Source of the DNA: Marinobacter goseongensis
Lineage (GTDB): Bacteria; Pseudomonadota; Gammaproteobacteria; Pseudomonadales; Oleiphilaceae
Reading direction: 5' to 3'
DNA length: 64,000 nucleotides
Assembly (NCBI RefSeq): GCF_023156235.1
Contig: NZ_JAKZAI010000005.1
Span: 246,936 to 310,935 of the forward strand
Shown: positions 48,196 to 60,808 of the stretch, piece by piece
Layout: each line of letters opens with the position of its first letter
How positions within the stretch are numbered: the stretch's first letter is position 1
Made by a program: the position numbers and the translations under genes
The notes under the pieces: generated by a model
What the model was told of the DNA's origin: nothing
Databases searched by the model: none
What the model saw: the letters and a program-made list of their open reading frames with translations, nothing else

Positions 48196-48900
48196 ATGCT
48201 CGATTTGAAAGGCTATGGCCCGGCTCTGTTGGACGGAGCGGTGGTCACCATAGAACTGGCCTTCCTCTCCCTCGCTGTTGCCATCACTCTCGGGCTGATA
48301 GGCGCCTCAGCCAAGCTGTCGGACAACCGCCTGGCCAAAGGAGCAGCCACCACCTACACCACGCTGATTCGTGGTGTCCCTGACCTGGTAATGATGCTGC
48401 TGTTCTATTACGGCGGACAGGTTGCGGTCAACATGCTCTCGGACCATATCTGGGAGACCTATGAAATCGACTTTTTCTTTCAGTTCGACCCCTTTATTTC
48501 CGGTGTGGTCACCATCGGACTGATTTTTGGCGCCTACATGACGGAAACCTTCCGCGGCGCCTTTCTGGCGGTGGAGACTGGCCAGATCGAAGCTGCCCGG
48601 GCCTATGGCTTCACCCGCTTTCACACCTTCCGCCGCATCATGCTGCCGCAAATGCTGCGCCATGCCCTGCCCGGCATCGGCAACAACTGGCAGGTGTTGC
48701 TCAAAACCACCGCGCTGGTGTCCATCATCGGTCTCACCGATATGGTGCGTGTGGCCGAGGAAGCCGCCAAAGCGGAGCGTATGCCCTTTCACTTTTTCAT
48801 TCCGGTGGCGTTTGTCTATCTGGCCCTGACGGCCGGTTCGGAGCTGTTTATCAAATGGCTGAACAAGCGTGCCAATGTCGGCGTGGTTCAGGGGGGTTGA
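48196..48900 (+). CDS. aotQ: Amino-acid ABC transporter permease (AotQ/HisQ-like)
   Basis: A 234-residue inner-membrane permease with about five helices. It opens LKGYGPALLDGAVVTIELAF, a stretch typical for HisQ-type subunits, and carries the EAA loop EAARAYGFTRFHTFRRIMLPQ that docks on the ATPase. LIRGVPDLVMMLLFYYGGQ is the usual substrate-path motif. It is followed by aotM after 3 bases; the two form the heterodimeric channel. Confidence 0.92.
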   Translation: MLDLKGYGPALLDGAVVTIELAFLSLAVAITLGLIGASAKLSDNRLAKGAATTYTTLIRGVPDLVMMLLFYYGGQVAVNMLSDHIWETYEIDFFFQFDPFISGVVTIGLIFGAYMTETFRGAFLAVETGQIEAARAYGFTRFHTFRRIMLPQMLRHALPGIGNNWQVLLKTTALVSIIGLTDMVRVAEEAAKAERMPFHFFIPVAFVYLALTAGSELFIKWLNKRANVGVVQGG

Positions 48901-48903
48901 GGT

Positions 48904-49626
48904 ATGCCTGATTTCATCGCCGAATGGCTCGACAAGAACGACGTATTTACCGCTATGACCCTGATGGAATACTGGGGCGGCATGGTGACCACTGTGCAGC
49001 TGGTGTTCCTGTCTCTGGTGATTGGCCTGGTGGTGGCCGTGCCGCTGGCGATTCTGCGTACGGTGAAGAATCCTTTCATTTCCGGTCCAGTGTGGTTTTA
49101 CACCTACATTTTCCGGGGCACGCCACTGCTGATCCAGCTCTACATCATCTATTACGGGCTGGCTCAGATCGAAGGTATCCAGGAGACCTTCTGGTGGCTG
49201 ATTTTCCGGGAGCCGTTTTATCCGGCGCTGTTGGCGTTCACTCTGAACACGGCGGCCTACACCACAGAGATTATCCGCGGAGCCATTGTGTCGACTCCCA
49301 ATGGCGAGATCGAGGCGGCGAAAGCCTACGGCATGAACTGGTTCATGCGCATGCGCCGCATCGTCCTACCGAGTGCTGCGCGGCGGGGTGTGCAGGCCTA
49401 CTCCAATGAGGTCATCTTCATGCTGCATGCCAGCGCGATTGCCAGTGTGGTGACCATCGTGGACCTGACCGGGGCAGCGCGGAACATTTATTCACGGTTT
49501 TATGCGCCGTTCGATGCGTTCATTTTTGTGGCGTTGTTGTACATGCTGCTGACGTTTGCGCTGGTGTTCGCGTTCCGCAAGCTGGAGAATCATTTGTTGA
49601 AGCATCAACGGCCTTTGAATTCCTGA
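48904..49626 (+). CDS. aotM: Amino-acid ABC transporter permease (AotM/HisM-like)
   Basis: A 240-residue partner of AotQ with the same topology. Marks are TLMEYWGGMVTTVQLVFLSL, FRGTPLLIQLYIIYYGLAQ and the EAA loop EAAKAYGMNWFMRMRRIVLPS. The HisM group has this length and opening. A 112-bp nested palindrome lies between this gene and astE. Confidence 0.92.
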   Translation: MPDFIAEWLDKNDVFTAMTLMEYWGGMVTTVQLVFLSLVIGLVVAVPLAILRTVKNPFISGPVWFYTYIFRGTPLLIQLYIIYYGLAQIEGIQETFWWLIFREPFYPALLAFTLNTAAYTTEIIRGAIVSTPNGEIEAAKAYGMNWFMRMRRIVLPSAARRGVQAYSNEVIFMLHASAIASVVTIVDLTGAARNIYSRFYAPFDAFIFVALLYMLLTFALVFAFRKLENHLLKHQRPLNS

Positions 49627-49652
49627 CCCTCTTCTGCAGGCTGATGGTGCAA

Positions 49653-49764
49653 GGCCAGCCAACAGGAGCGCCTCCCGGGAACCGCTACGAGCACATCCAT
49701 GTGCGCTTCTTTCAGGCCGTCCCTGGCCTTCAAGATTCCCGGAAGGCGCTCCTGCCGGCTGGCC
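49653..49764. repeat. 112-bp nested palindromic element
   Basis: 29-base arms at 49653-49681 and 49736-49764 match at 26 positions as an inverted repeat (left arm starts GGCCAGCCAACAGGAGCGCC). Inside are two further hairpins, GCACAT-CC-ATGTGC (49691-49704) and AGGCC-GTCCCT-GGCCT (49714-49729). No reading frame is carried. It looks like a repeated intergenic or MITE-like element, but no second copy is in the window. Confidence 0.75.
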
Positions 49765-49786
49765 CCAGACTCTTTCCGGGGATTCC

Positions 49787-50848
49787 ATGAAAGTTTATGA
49801 ACATCTCTTTGATCATCACGTCGACTGGTTGGCTCATACGCTTGCCAACTCCGACGCTCCACTACCCGAATTAAAAACCCAGCTGCGCGACGGCACACGT
49901 GTAATTCACCGTGCAGTCGGGGTTCTCGAGCTCAGTCCCCCTTCCGATCGCCTGAATCCGAATCATGACGCCTTGATCATTTCCGCCGGTGTTCACGGCA
50001 ACGAGACCGCGCCTATCGAGGTGCTGAACGCGCTGGTGACCGAACTGTTTAATGGGGAGTGGTCGTTGGCTTGCCCGGTGCTGCTGATTCTGGGCAATCC
50101 GCCCGCGATGGTGGCCGGGGAGCGCTTCCTTGAGGTGAACATGAACCGGTTGTTCCACGGTGCCCATGGCAAAGCGGCGTATCAGGAATTGCCCGAGGCC
50201 GCGCGCGCGCAGTTTCTGGAGGACACCTGCCGGCAGTTCGCAACGCGGCATCCAGACAATCTCTGTCACTACGATCTGCACACGGCGATTCGCCCCTCGC
50301 GACGGGAGAAGTTTGCGTTGTCCCCGTTTGTTGAGGGCCGCGAGGTACCGCAGGCACAGTGTAATTTCCTGCTGGAGGCCCGAGTGGAGACGCTGCTGTT
50401 GCAGCATCGGGCCGGCACCACCTTTTCGTCATTCTCGGCGTCGGTGCTGCGGGCCGAGAGTTTTACCGTGGAGCTGGGCAAGGTTCGGCCGTTCGGCCAG
50501 AACGATCTCAGCCGGTTCCGGGGCATCGCCGACGCCCTGCGGCGACGCATGAGCGGCGGCGCACCGGTTCCGCCACAGCCGCCCCACGATCAGCTTGCGG
50601 TCTTTGAGGTGGTGCATGAAATTCTCAACACCGGTGACAGCTTCCACTTTCATGTACCGGATGATGTGGCCAATTTCACGGAGTATGCCCCCGGCACCCT
50701 GATCTGGGAGGACCAGGAGACGCAGTATCGGGTCGGGCACTCGCCGGAATCGATTGTGTTTCCCAACCGGGATGTCCCGGTTGGCCAGCGAGTGGGTCTG
50801 TTGATCAGGCCAGTGCGTTTTCCGGCTCGGCCACTTTGCAGCGGATAA
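49787..50848 (+). CDS. astE: Succinylglutamate desuccinylase AstE
   Basis: Last enzyme of the arginine succinyltransferase pathway: splits N-succinylglutamate to glutamate and succinate with zinc. The 353 residues show the zinc ligands His70 and Glu73 in AGVHGNETAP, the third ligand His166 in YDLHTAIRPS, and the catalytic Glu in FTVELGKVRPFG. Known AstE proteins are about 320-335 residues. The extra C-terminus here (residues 340-353) is encoded by sequence that overlaps the end of the convergent RND gene by 44 bases. The gene stands apart from the other ast genes and behind the transporter. Confidence 0.92.
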   Translation: MKVYEHLFDHHVDWLAHTLANSDAPLPELKTQLRDGTRVIHRAVGVLELSPPSDRLNPNHDALIISAGVHGNETAPIEVLNALVTELFNGEWSLACPVLLILGNPPAMVAGERFLEVNMNRLFHGAHGKAAYQELPEAARAQFLEDTCRQFATRHPDNLCHYDLHTAIRPSRREKFALSPFVEGREVPQAQCNFLLEARVETLLLQHRAGTTFSSFSASVLRAESFTVELGKVRPFGQNDLSRFRGIADALRRRMSGGAPVPPQPPHDQLAVFEVVHEILNTGDSFHFHVPDDVANFTEYAPGTLIWEDQETQYRVGHSPESIVFPNRDVPVGQRVGLLIRPVRFPARPLCSG

Positions 50849-53834
50849 CCCGGGTGCACACGGCGGGCACGACCAGCAGGGTCAGCACGGTAGACGCGAG
50901 CAGGCCGGAAATGATGGCCCAGGCCATGGGCGGCCACAGGGTGGAGCTGGAAAAGGCCAAAGGCAACAACCCTGCCACGGTGGTCGCGGTGGTCAGCAAG
51001 ATGGGTCGGGTGCGCTGTTCCACAGCAATGCGCACGGCGTCGCGGATGGCTTCCCCTCTGTCCAGCTGACGATCCATTACATCCAGCAGCACAATAGCGT
51101 TGTTCACCACAATGCCCACCAGCGCAATCACTCCCAGCAAAGGCTGGAATCCGAATGGCGATCCGGATAACACCAGCCCCGGAATGATGCCTACGGTAGC
51201 GAGCGGCACGGTCAGCAGAATGACGCCGACCCGACGGAAGGAATTGAACTGAATCAGCAGGAAGAACAGCAGCAACAGCATGCCGATGGGTGCCGTGGTC
51301 AACAGAGCGCTGTTGGCATCATCGGAACCCTCGGCGTCACCACCCATCTCCAGCCGGGTGCCTGGCGGCAACGGCTTCTCCTGCAGGTTGGCTTCGAGCC
51401 CCTGCAATGCCTGGCTGAAACTGTAACCGGTCAGCAGGTTGGCGGTGACGGTGTTCATTCTTACGCCATTGCGCAGGTAGCGCGCAGCCGGCTGCCATGA
51501 GGTTTCCAGAGAGGCGACGGCGGACAACGGCACAGCCTCGCCGCCGGCGTTGTAGATGTTCACCGACAACAATCGGGACAGCGACAGACTGGTGCCCTCC
51601 CGGGATCTCAGCACCAGCGGGATCGGGTCTTCCTCCTGGCGGTATTGCTCAGCCACCACCCCGAAGCTTTGGCCATAGAGGCTCTGGGCCACATCCGAGC
51701 GGCTGATGCCGTAACGGGCCGCGCTGGCGTCATCAACGTTGATGGCAATGCTGGGCACACCGATGTCGAGGTCATGGCGCACATCCACGGTACCATCGAT
51801 GCGGCGCAAGGCCGAAAAGACCTGTTCAGCAGCGGCAACGCGGGTATTGTCATCCGCATGGAAAACCCGGATTTCCACCGGTGCAACCCGCGGCGGTCCC
51901 TGGCCCAGAATGCCGACGGACAGGTTCAGTTCCGGTAGATGCGTTTGGGCATAGTCGCGGATCCAGGGGATCAGATCGGTGGTCTCTGCCAGGGTTGATG
52001 TCGACACCACAATGCGGCCACGGTTTGGTGCCTGCGGCGCTCGCTGCAAGTTGTAGTAGAAACTCGGCCCGGTAAACCCGGTAAAGCGGTGCACCCGCAC
52101 CGCTTCCGGGCGCTCGCGGATGGCACGTTCCAGCTCTGCGGCCACCGATGACGTCCGCTCCTGGTCTGTGCCCTCCGGCATGTAGAGTTCCACAATGACC
52201 TGAGGGCGATCGGCATTGGGGAAGAACTGCAATTTCATGAACGGCGTCAGTGCAAGGCTGATCAGCACCAGAACAAGTCCACCAATCATCAGCTTGCCCG
52301 GCATCCGCGCGACCAATCCGCCGAGAAAAACAGCCAGTCCGACCAGCCGGTCGTTCTGACCGGTTTTACGGGGCTTGAGAAAGCGCGCGGCCAGAAGGGG
52401 CACCGCAGAAATTGCCAGCAGGTAACTGACGGACAGAGTCAGCATGATCATTACCGGCACACCCCGAGTGAAATCGGCGGTTCCGCCTTTCGACAACAAG
52501 AGCGGCGCGAACGCCGCCAGCGTTGTGCCGGTCGAGGCGCCCAGCGGACCGGCGAGCTCCCGTACAGACACCTTCAACGCATCCAGGCGGCGCATGCCCC
52601 GGTCCAGATAGCCCTGGATGCTCTCGACAATCACAATGGCGTTATCGATCAGAATGCCCAGAGAGATGACCATTCCGATCACCGCAATCTGGTGCAGTAC
52701 TCCGCCCCCGAGGTCGTAGAGTCCGACACTGATCATTGCCACCATCGGCAGGATCGAGGCGACCAGCAGTCCCATGCGGATGCCCATGCCAGTAAATACC
52801 ACCGCCACGATGATGATCACTGACATCAGCAGGCTCAAAGCCAGATTGTCGAGGCGCTGCTCCACCTTGTCCGGCTGGAAGAACATCTCCCGCACTTCGT
52901 AGGGTTCGAAATCCGCTTGAATATCGGACAACCGGGTTCTGACCCGCTCACCAAAACGGATGGCATCGGTGGTGTCTTCCTCCATGATGACGGACACCAG
53001 CACCACCCGTTCGCCATCAAACCAGGTTTCCGGCTGGCGCGGTTCCTGTGGCCCCCGCCACACCTCCGCCGCGGCGGCGAGCGGTACCTGCGAGCCATCC
53101 GGTAATTCAATGGGGGTAGCGCGGATGGCGTCGATATCGGCGAATTCGCTGTTAGGCAGCACCGACATGCGGCGGCCATCCACCACGACAAAGCCGCCGG
53201 GGATGGTCTGGTTGCGCTGGGACAGGGTATCGAGAACCCGTGCCGGGGAAATACCGAGCCGGAACATGGCGGCGTCATCCAGGGCCAGGGTGATCTGCTC
53301 GTCGGCATCCCCTTCCAGTACGATTCGCGACACCCCGGGAATGTTCGCCAGGTTCCTTTTCAGCCGCTCGGCCACCTTGCTCAGCTCGGTGACCGAAGAC
53401 GAACCACTCACCGCCAGCACGATGGCGGGAATATCAATCAAGCGATCGTCGAGGGACATCTGCCCCACATCTCCGGGGAAATCCTGTCGCGCCCGGTCCA
53501 TGGCCTGACGCACACGATCCCACGCCGAGTCGGTGTCATAGATGGTATCGTTCAGCCGCACCTGCACAATGGCTACCCCGGTTCGGGCGGTGGCCTGGGT
53601 GAAATCCACTTCCTCCACCTGTCGCAGCTCATCGGTCAGCGGGTTGAGCACCAGTCGTTCCACCGCATCTGCAGTCGCGCCCGGATAGTTGACCGTCACT
53701 GTGCCGGCCCGGTACGGAAATGAGGGATCTTCCTGACGCGGCATGGTGCTGTAGGCTGCGATACCCAGCAGGCACAGCATAGTCACCACCATGCCCAACA
53801 AGCGTTGATAATTCAGCAGCCGGGCGGCCATCAC
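50805..53834 (-). CDS. RND efflux transporter permease subunit
   Basis: A 1009-residue inner-membrane proton-driven pump with twelve predicted helices and two large periplasmic loops. TM4 reads SLGILIDNAIVIVESIQ: only one of the two AcrB proton-relay aspartates is kept (Asp-Asn), and in TM10 VGIVVNNAIVLLDVMD has asparagine where AcrB has lysine. Both are common in environmental HAE1 members. N-terminal PRQEDPSFPYRAGTVTVNYPGA is typical of the group. It overlaps the adaptor gene by 4 bases. No outer-membrane channel gene is near, so it may use a shared TolC-type protein. Drug or metabolite substrate is unknown. Confidence 0.93.
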   Translation of the reverse strand: MMAARLLNYQRLLGMVVTMLCLLGIAAYSTMPRQEDPSFPYRAGTVTVNYPGATADAVERLVLNPLTDELRQVEEVDFTQATARTGVAIVQVRLNDTIYDTDSAWDRVRQAMDRARQDFPGDVGQMSLDDRLIDIPAIVLAVSGSSSVTELSKVAERLKRNLANIPGVSRIVLEGDADEQITLALDDAAMFRLGISPARVLDTLSQRNQTIPGGFVVVDGRRMSVLPNSEFADIDAIRATPIELPDGSQVPLAAAAEVWRGPQEPRQPETWFDGERVVLVSVIMEEDTTDAIRFGERVRTRLSDIQADFEPYEVREMFFQPDKVEQRLDNLALSLLMSVIIIVAVVFTGMGIRMGLLVASILPMVAMISVGLYDLGGGVLHQIAVIGMVISLGILIDNAIVIVESIQGYLDRGMRRLDALKVSVRELAGPLGASTGTTLAAFAPLLLSKGGTADFTRGVPVMIMLTLSVSYLLAISAVPLLAARFLKPRKTGQNDRLVGLAVFLGGLVARMPGKLMIGGLVLVLISLALTPFMKLQFFPNADRPQVIVELYMPEGTDQERTSSVAAELERAIRERPEAVRVHRFTGFTGPSFYYNLQRAPQAPNRGRIVVSTSTLAETTDLIPWIRDYAQTHLPELNLSVGILGQGPPRVAPVEIRVFHADDNTRVAAAEQVFSALRRIDGTVDVRHDLDIGVPSIAINVDDASAARYGISRSDVAQSLYGQSFGVVAEQYRQEEDPIPLVLRSREGTSLSLSRLLSVNIYNAGGEAVPLSAVASLETSWQPAARYLRNGVRMNTVTANLLTGYSFSQALQGLEANLQEKPLPPGTRLEMGGDAEGSDDANSALLTTAPIGMLLLLFFLLIQFNSFRRVGVILLTVPLATVGIIPGLVLSGSPFGFQPLLGVIALVGIVVNNAIVLLDVMDRQLDRGEAIRDAVRIAVEQRTRPILLTTATTVAGLLPLAFSSSTLWPPMAWAIISGLLASTVLTLLVVPAVCTRVIRCKVAEPENALA

Positions 53835-54910
53835 TGCACCTCCACGGCATCGCCATCAGCGAGGCGCGTCATACCGGCGTATATCACCCGATCTCCGGGG
53901 GCCAGATCGTCTGCGCCCACCACCACACGCTCACCGATAACGCGCTCAACCGTGACCGGCACACGGCGGGCGATACCCTCGGTAACCCGGAAAACGCTGG
54001 CGCCACCGGCGGATTTCATCACCGCCAGCAGAGGAACCGTTGTCGCCACCACCTCTGCGGGGGTGATCCCGACTTCCACCGGCTCGCCCGGTTCCAGGGT
54101 GTCAGCAGGCACACTGACCAGCACCGGGTGCAGTTCACCCCGGATACCGCCGGCCTGTGCGATTTCAATAATGGAGCCGGTTTCCGGCGGTTGGCGACGA
54201 TCTTGCACAGACCACACTGGCAACAACTGGCCGAGGGTCACATGGTCCAGCATGTAGGCAGGCACCCGAACTTCCACCTCCCGGCCCTTGGGCGAGGACA
54301 GTCGCATCACCGGTTGGCCGGCGGCCACGAACTCGTCACGCTCCACCAACAGGGCCTCAACCCGGCCGGCAAAAGGGGCTTTCAGGACACTTTCCTCGAG
54401 TAACCGGGTGGCCTCGGCCAGCGCCGCCTGCGCGGTGGCAACACTGGCTCGCAGCCCGTCGCGGCGGGCGGCAATCTGTTCCAGATTCTGCTCGGAGACC
54501 ACGCCCCGCTCGTGCAGCTGGCTCGAGCGTTCCCACTCGCGTTTTGCCTGATCAAACTGGGTGTTCAGTTCGTCGAGCCGTGCCCGGGCCGAATCCCGCG
54601 CCGGCTCAAGAGCCGGATTGTAAACCCGGGCGAGCACGTCACCGGTCGCCACTTTCTGACCGAGTTCCACGGCCCGCTCCCGTAAGGTGCCGCTGACCTG
54701 AAACGTCAATGTGGCCCGTTGGGACGCACGCACAATGCCGGAAAACCGCAGCGAGATACCTTCTGTCTGGCCGCCGGTCACCTCTGCTGCGCGCACGGTT
54801 ACCGCATCGGGGGTGCTCTGCGGCGATGCGCTCTGAGACTTGCAGCCCACCAGGGCCAGCACGGCCAGAGTAAGCAGCAGTGGTGCGAAGAGGATTCGAT
54901 TCGAGGTCAT
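53831..54910 (-). CDS. RND periplasmic adaptor (membrane-fusion) lipoprotein
   Basis: A 359-residue adaptor with the lipobox LALVGC (Cys near 22). The barrel-sandwich domain has LTFQVSGTLRERAVELGQKVATGD and VLKAPFAGRVEALLVERDEFV, and a coiled-coil hairpin (about 110-170, ELNTQFDQAKREWERSSQL) lies between. It links the pump to an outer-membrane channel. AAGGAAGG lies 7 bases before ATG 54910. Divergent from the TetR gene and preceded by a TTGACAA/TTGTCAA palindrome. Confidence 0.93.
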   Translation of the reverse strand: MTSNRILFAPLLLTLAVLALVGCKSQSASPQSTPDAVTVRAAEVTGGQTEGISLRFSGIVRASQRATLTFQVSGTLRERAVELGQKVATGDVLARVYNPALEPARDSARARLDELNTQFDQAKREWERSSQLHERGVVSEQNLEQIAARRDGLRASVATAQAALAEATRLLEESVLKAPFAGRVEALLVERDEFVAAGQPVMRLSSPKGREVEVRVPAYMLDHVTLGQLLPVWSVQDRRQPPETGSIIEIAQAGGIRGELHPVLVSVPADTLEPGEPVEVGITPAEVVATTVPLLAVMKSAGGASVFRVTEGIARRVPVTVERVIGERVVVGADDLAPGDRVIYAGMTRLADGDAVEVQ

Positions 54911-55025
54911 GGCGCGCCCTTCCTTCCGTGTCTGTAATGGTTGTAGGCTCCCCGTCCTCGGAAGCATGGTTGTTGGAAACAGTCGATTTCACGAATACCC
55001 GTTGTTATCGACATAATGTCAGCCT

Positions 55026-55040
55026 TTGACAATTTGTCAA
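55026..55040. promoter_or_regulatory. TetR-type operator in the pump promoter region
   Basis: TTGACAATTTGTCAA has perfect 7-base arms around one T. It contains a TTGACA on each strand; on the minus strand CATTAT follows after 16 bases, so it covers a -35 of the pump operon. Probably bound by the adjacent TetR protein. Confidence 0.65.
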
Positions 55041-55116
55041 TAATCGGCTTTCATTCCACATCAGGTCTCATTATTCGATCGTTTCTATCAACCGGATGTA
55101 ACCATGGGAAGTCACC

Positions 55117-55767
55117 GTGAGTGAGAAGTTGAAAACACGCCGAGAGCGCGAGAAGCAGGCCCGTTTCGATGCCATCCTGGACGCCGCCGAACGGGTGTTC
55201 TCGGACAAGGGCTACGATCGCTCCTCGATGGATGACATCGCCCGCACCGCAAGCCTGAGCCGGGCATTGCTCTACGTGTATTTCAAAGACAAGGCCGCCA
55301 TTCAGCGGGGCATCATGCTGCGGGCCGGCCAGAGCCTGTGCCGCCGCTTTGAACAGGCACGGGACACCGCCACCACCGGGCAGGCGCAGATCAGCGCGAT
55401 GGGCGTGGCCTACTGGCGCTTCTATGTGGAGGAACCGGATTACTTCTCGGCACTGACAAAGGCTTCGACCGCCATGACCGAGGCGGACGAGCAACAAGCC
55501 CAGGACATGCTGTGCTCGAAATCGGAACTGATGGATCTGATGGTGGGGGCGATTCGTCTGGGGCTGACGGATGGCACCCTGAATCGTGAGCGGATAAGCG
55601 ATCCGGAGCAGACCGCACTCTATCTGCGCGGCGCGCTGCACGGGGTGATTCTGTTATGCCAGAGCGAGATTGGCGAGCGGCTGGGTATGCCGGGCGCCGC
55701 GGACTTCTCCGCCGACACGCTGATCCGTCACACCATGGACATGCTCACCTGGTCTATTCAGAGCTGA
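55117..55767 (+). CDS. TetR/AcrR-family regulator of the RND pump
   Basis: A 216-residue regulator. The N-terminal HTH is at about 15-60 ([20 protein letters not shown], then [22 protein letters not shown]), followed by an all-helical ligand domain with [19 protein letters not shown]. The start is a GTG; GGGA is 7 bases upstream and no in-frame ATG precedes it. Divergent from the pump genes with a perfect palindrome between them, so repression relieved by a pump substrate is the likely mode. The stop overlaps the end of convergent astB by 10 bases. Confidence 0.9.
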   Translation: MSEKLKTRREREKQARFDAILDAAERVFSDKGYDRSSMDDIARTASLSRALLYVYFKDKAAIQRGIMLRAGQSLCRRFEQARDTATTGQAQISAMGVAYWRFYVEEPDYFSALTKASTAMTEADEQQAQDMLCSKSELMDLMVGAIRLGLTDGTLNRERISDPEQTALYLRGALHGVILLCQSEIGERLGMPGAADFSADTLIRHTMDMLTWSIQS

Positions 55768-57098
55768 AAGTCATACACTGAACCCAGTCCCAGAATGCCG
55801 GTGAGCTCGTCCAGTGCCTTGCGAACTTCGTCCAGCAGCATCGGGTCTGCCAGGTCTTCTGTCGCCAGCTCGTCCCGATAGTGGGCTTCCACCCAGGTGG
55901 TCAGGCGTTCGTACAGGGCGTTGTCCAGCAAGACGCCATGGTGCATGGCCTTGAGCTCATCGTCATTGAGTGCAACTCGCAGGCGCAGGCAGGCCGGACC
56001 GCCCCCGTTCCGCATGGACTGCTTGACGTCAAACACCTCAACGCCCGTGATCGGGCCATTCCCCATCACCAGTTCGTCCAGATAACGGCTGACTGACGCA
56101 ACTTCACGACATTCGCCGGGTACCGCCAGCAACATACCATCGGCCGTATTCAGCAGCTGGCTGTTGAATAGGTAGGAGGCCACCGCGTCCTCGATGGGAA
56201 CCTCGGCCTGGCTGACCCGCACCGCCTGCAACTCTGCATCGGAGAGCCGGCTGCGGATATCCGCCAGCAACCGCTCCTCGTCCAGGAACGCCATCTCGTG
56301 ATAGAACAGCGTGTTGGCGTTGCCAACAGCAATCACGTCGTTGTGGAAAACGCCAGCATCAATGGCTGCCGGATTCTGCTGTGCAAACACCACATGGCGG
56401 TCGCTGAGCCCGTGCAGACGCGCAACTGCCTGAGACGCCTCAAATGTCTGGCGCGCCGGGAATCGGCTGGGTGCCGGCGCCTGCTCGTTGAACGCCACCT
56501 GGCCGTACACGAACAGCTCCACCCCGGGGTCGCCATGGCGACCACACAGACGGGTGTGGTTGGCCGCACCCTCGTCCCCGAAATGACTCACTGACGGCAA
56601 CGCCGGGTGGTGCGCAAACCAGGCGTCATCCGAGAAGATCGACTTCAGCACCCGACCGGTCACCACATGCTCGATGGAGCGGTGGAATTTGGCGCTGAGA
56701 TTGGCCGGGGTAAAATGCACCCGGTGATCCGCAGTATCGGCGCTGGGCGACACCGTGGCGGCGTTGGCCGTCCACATGGCAGACGCCGATGACACCGCCG
56801 CCAGAATGGACGGATTGTGACGGACCGCGGCCTCCAGAATGGCTTTGTCGGAACCGGTAAATCCCAACGCCCGCAAGCTCGGAATGTGAGGCCGCTCGTG
56901 GGGCGGCAGGATGCCCTGAACGTAACCCCGATCCGCCAATCGTTTCATTTTGGCCAGACCCTGCAACGCCGCCTCCTTTGGGTTGGACACCGCGCTGACA
57001 TTGGATTTCGACGCCACATTACCCCAGGACAGCCCGGCGTAATTGTGGGTGGGGCCGACCAGGCCATCGAAGTTGGCTTCTACCGCGTGCTTGGGCAT
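55758..57098 (-). CDS. astB: N-succinylarginine dihydrolase AstB
   Basis: Second enzyme of the pathway: hydrolyses N2-succinylarginine to succinylornithine, ammonia and CO2. The 446 residues equal the family size. Marks are the opening [51 protein letters not shown] with a catalytic His, [17 protein letters not shown], and [15 protein letters not shown] with the nucleophile cysteine. Last gene of the aruC-aruF-aruG-astD-astB row, 28 bases after astD. Confidence 0.97.
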   Translation of the reverse strand: MPKHAVEANFDGLVGPTHNYAGLSWGNVASKSNVSAVSNPKEAALQGLAKMKRLADRGYVQGILPPHERPHIPSLRALGFTGSDKAILEAAVRHNPSILAAVSSASAMWTANAATVSPSADTADHRVHFTPANLSAKFHRSIEHVVTGRVLKSIFSDDAWFAHHPALPSVSHFGDEGAANHTRLCGRHGDPGVELFVYGQVAFNEQAPAPSRFPARQTFEASQAVARLHGLSDRHVVFAQQNPAAIDAGVFHNDVIAVGNANTLFYHEMAFLDEERLLADIRSRLSDAELQAVRVSQAEVPIEDAVASYLFNSQLLNTADGMLLAVPGECREVASVSRYLDELVMGNGPITGVEVFDVKQSMRNGGGPACLRLRVALNDDELKAMHHGVLLDNALYERLTTWVEAHYRDELATEDLADPMLLDEVRKALDELTGILGLGSVYDFQL

Positions 57099-57126
57099 GT
57101 GTGGGTCCGTCGTCAGTGGTCAGTAA

Positions 57127-59747
<2,621 letters not shown>

Positions 59748-59781
59748 GGGCACCTCACGCTATGATCAGGTCGTGTAACGT

Positions 59782-60798
59782 TCATAGTGGTGCAATCCTT
59801 ACCTCGTCACCGGCACTGCGTGACAGCAGTTTCCAGGTTTTCACCGGCACCTTGACCTCGGTCTTCAGGGATTCTCCGAGACCGGTCAGGGTGCAACGGA
59901 AGTCCGCGCCCCGCCCGGCGGAAATCAGGCAGGTTTCGCCCTCGTCACCTTGGGAGGCATGCAGCGTGGTTTTGCGGCTGGTGACCAACGTCCTCAGACT
60001 GTCGGTGCGTGCTTCCAGGACCGGGCCGGCGTCGAAAATATCCAGGTAGCAGCCTGCCTGAAAACCCTCCTGTTGGAGCAGCTCCCAGGAGTGCAGCGAT
60101 AAGGCATGCGGCTGCCCCAACGCCTCTTTTGCAGCAGCGGACAGCAAGGTAACGTATATCGGGTTGGGCGGCATCAACTCGGCGATGAAGGTTCTGCTCA
60201 GCAAGCCGGAGTGCTTGTCTGCGGTGTCAAAATCCATATTGAAAAAATGCCGCCCCAAGCTGTCCCAGAACGGCACCGAGCCGTCGCTGGCCTGCACGCC
60301 CTGAATCTCCACCACCATGCGGTTAGAGAAGCGGTCGCGGTTTTCCGCCACAAACATCAGCCGGGCGCGGGCAAGCAATTCGAAGGGCTCTTTGCCCCGC
60401 AAGGCCGGATCAATGGCAAAGGCGCACAGCTGGGTCATGTCAGTCAGCGCATGAGACGGATACAGCACCTCGACCCGGCGGGACACGCCCAGCTCGTGGG
60501 AGGCATGAATCAGCGCATCGCGGCGGTAGTTGTAGAATGGCTGCCCGTTCCCCGCCCCGGCATCAATGCCCGCCACACCATGAATCGTTGCGGTGTCGGT
60601 ATTCTCCAGCACAAACAGGAAGCGGGCAGATTCACCGGCATCCGGTCGGCCGGCAAACGAGCGGATGGAATGGTCAATCTTTCCCGCGACAGCCTCTTCC
60701 TGCTTCGGCAGAGTCGACGACAATCGCGTACCCTGCTCGCCGGAGATGTCCAGCACACTCCGCAGATCCTCTCTTTGAACTGGCCGAACCAGCCACAT
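59782..60798 (-). CDS. aruF: Arginine/ornithine N-succinyltransferase subunit AruF
   Basis: Paralogue of AruG and its partner in a heteromeric enzyme, as in pseudomonads; E. coli has a single AstA. The 338 residues start MWLVRPVQREDLRSVLDI and share NYRRDALIHASHELGVSRR, FAIDPALRGKEPFELLARAR and EIQGVQASDGSVPFWDSLGR with AruG. GGAGG lies 5 bases before ATG 60798. It follows aruC after 10 bases. Confidence 0.94.
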   Translation of the reverse strand: MWLVRPVQREDLRSVLDISGEQGTRLSSTLPKQEEAVAGKIDHSIRSFAGRPDAGESARFLFVLENTDTATIHGVAGIDAGAGNGQPFYNYRRDALIHASHELGVSRRVEVLYPSHALTDMTQLCAFAIDPALRGKEPFELLARARLMFVAENRDRFSNRMVVEIQGVQASDGSVPFWDSLGRHFFNMDFDTADKHSGLLSRTFIAELMPPNPIYVTLLSAAAKEALGQPHALSLHSWELLQQEGFQAGCYLDIFDAGPVLEARTDSLRTLVTSRKTTLHASQGDEGETCLISAGRGADFRCTLTGLGESLKTEVKVPVKTWKLLSRSAGDEVRIAPL

Positions 60799-60808
60799 AG
60801 AGCCTCCC

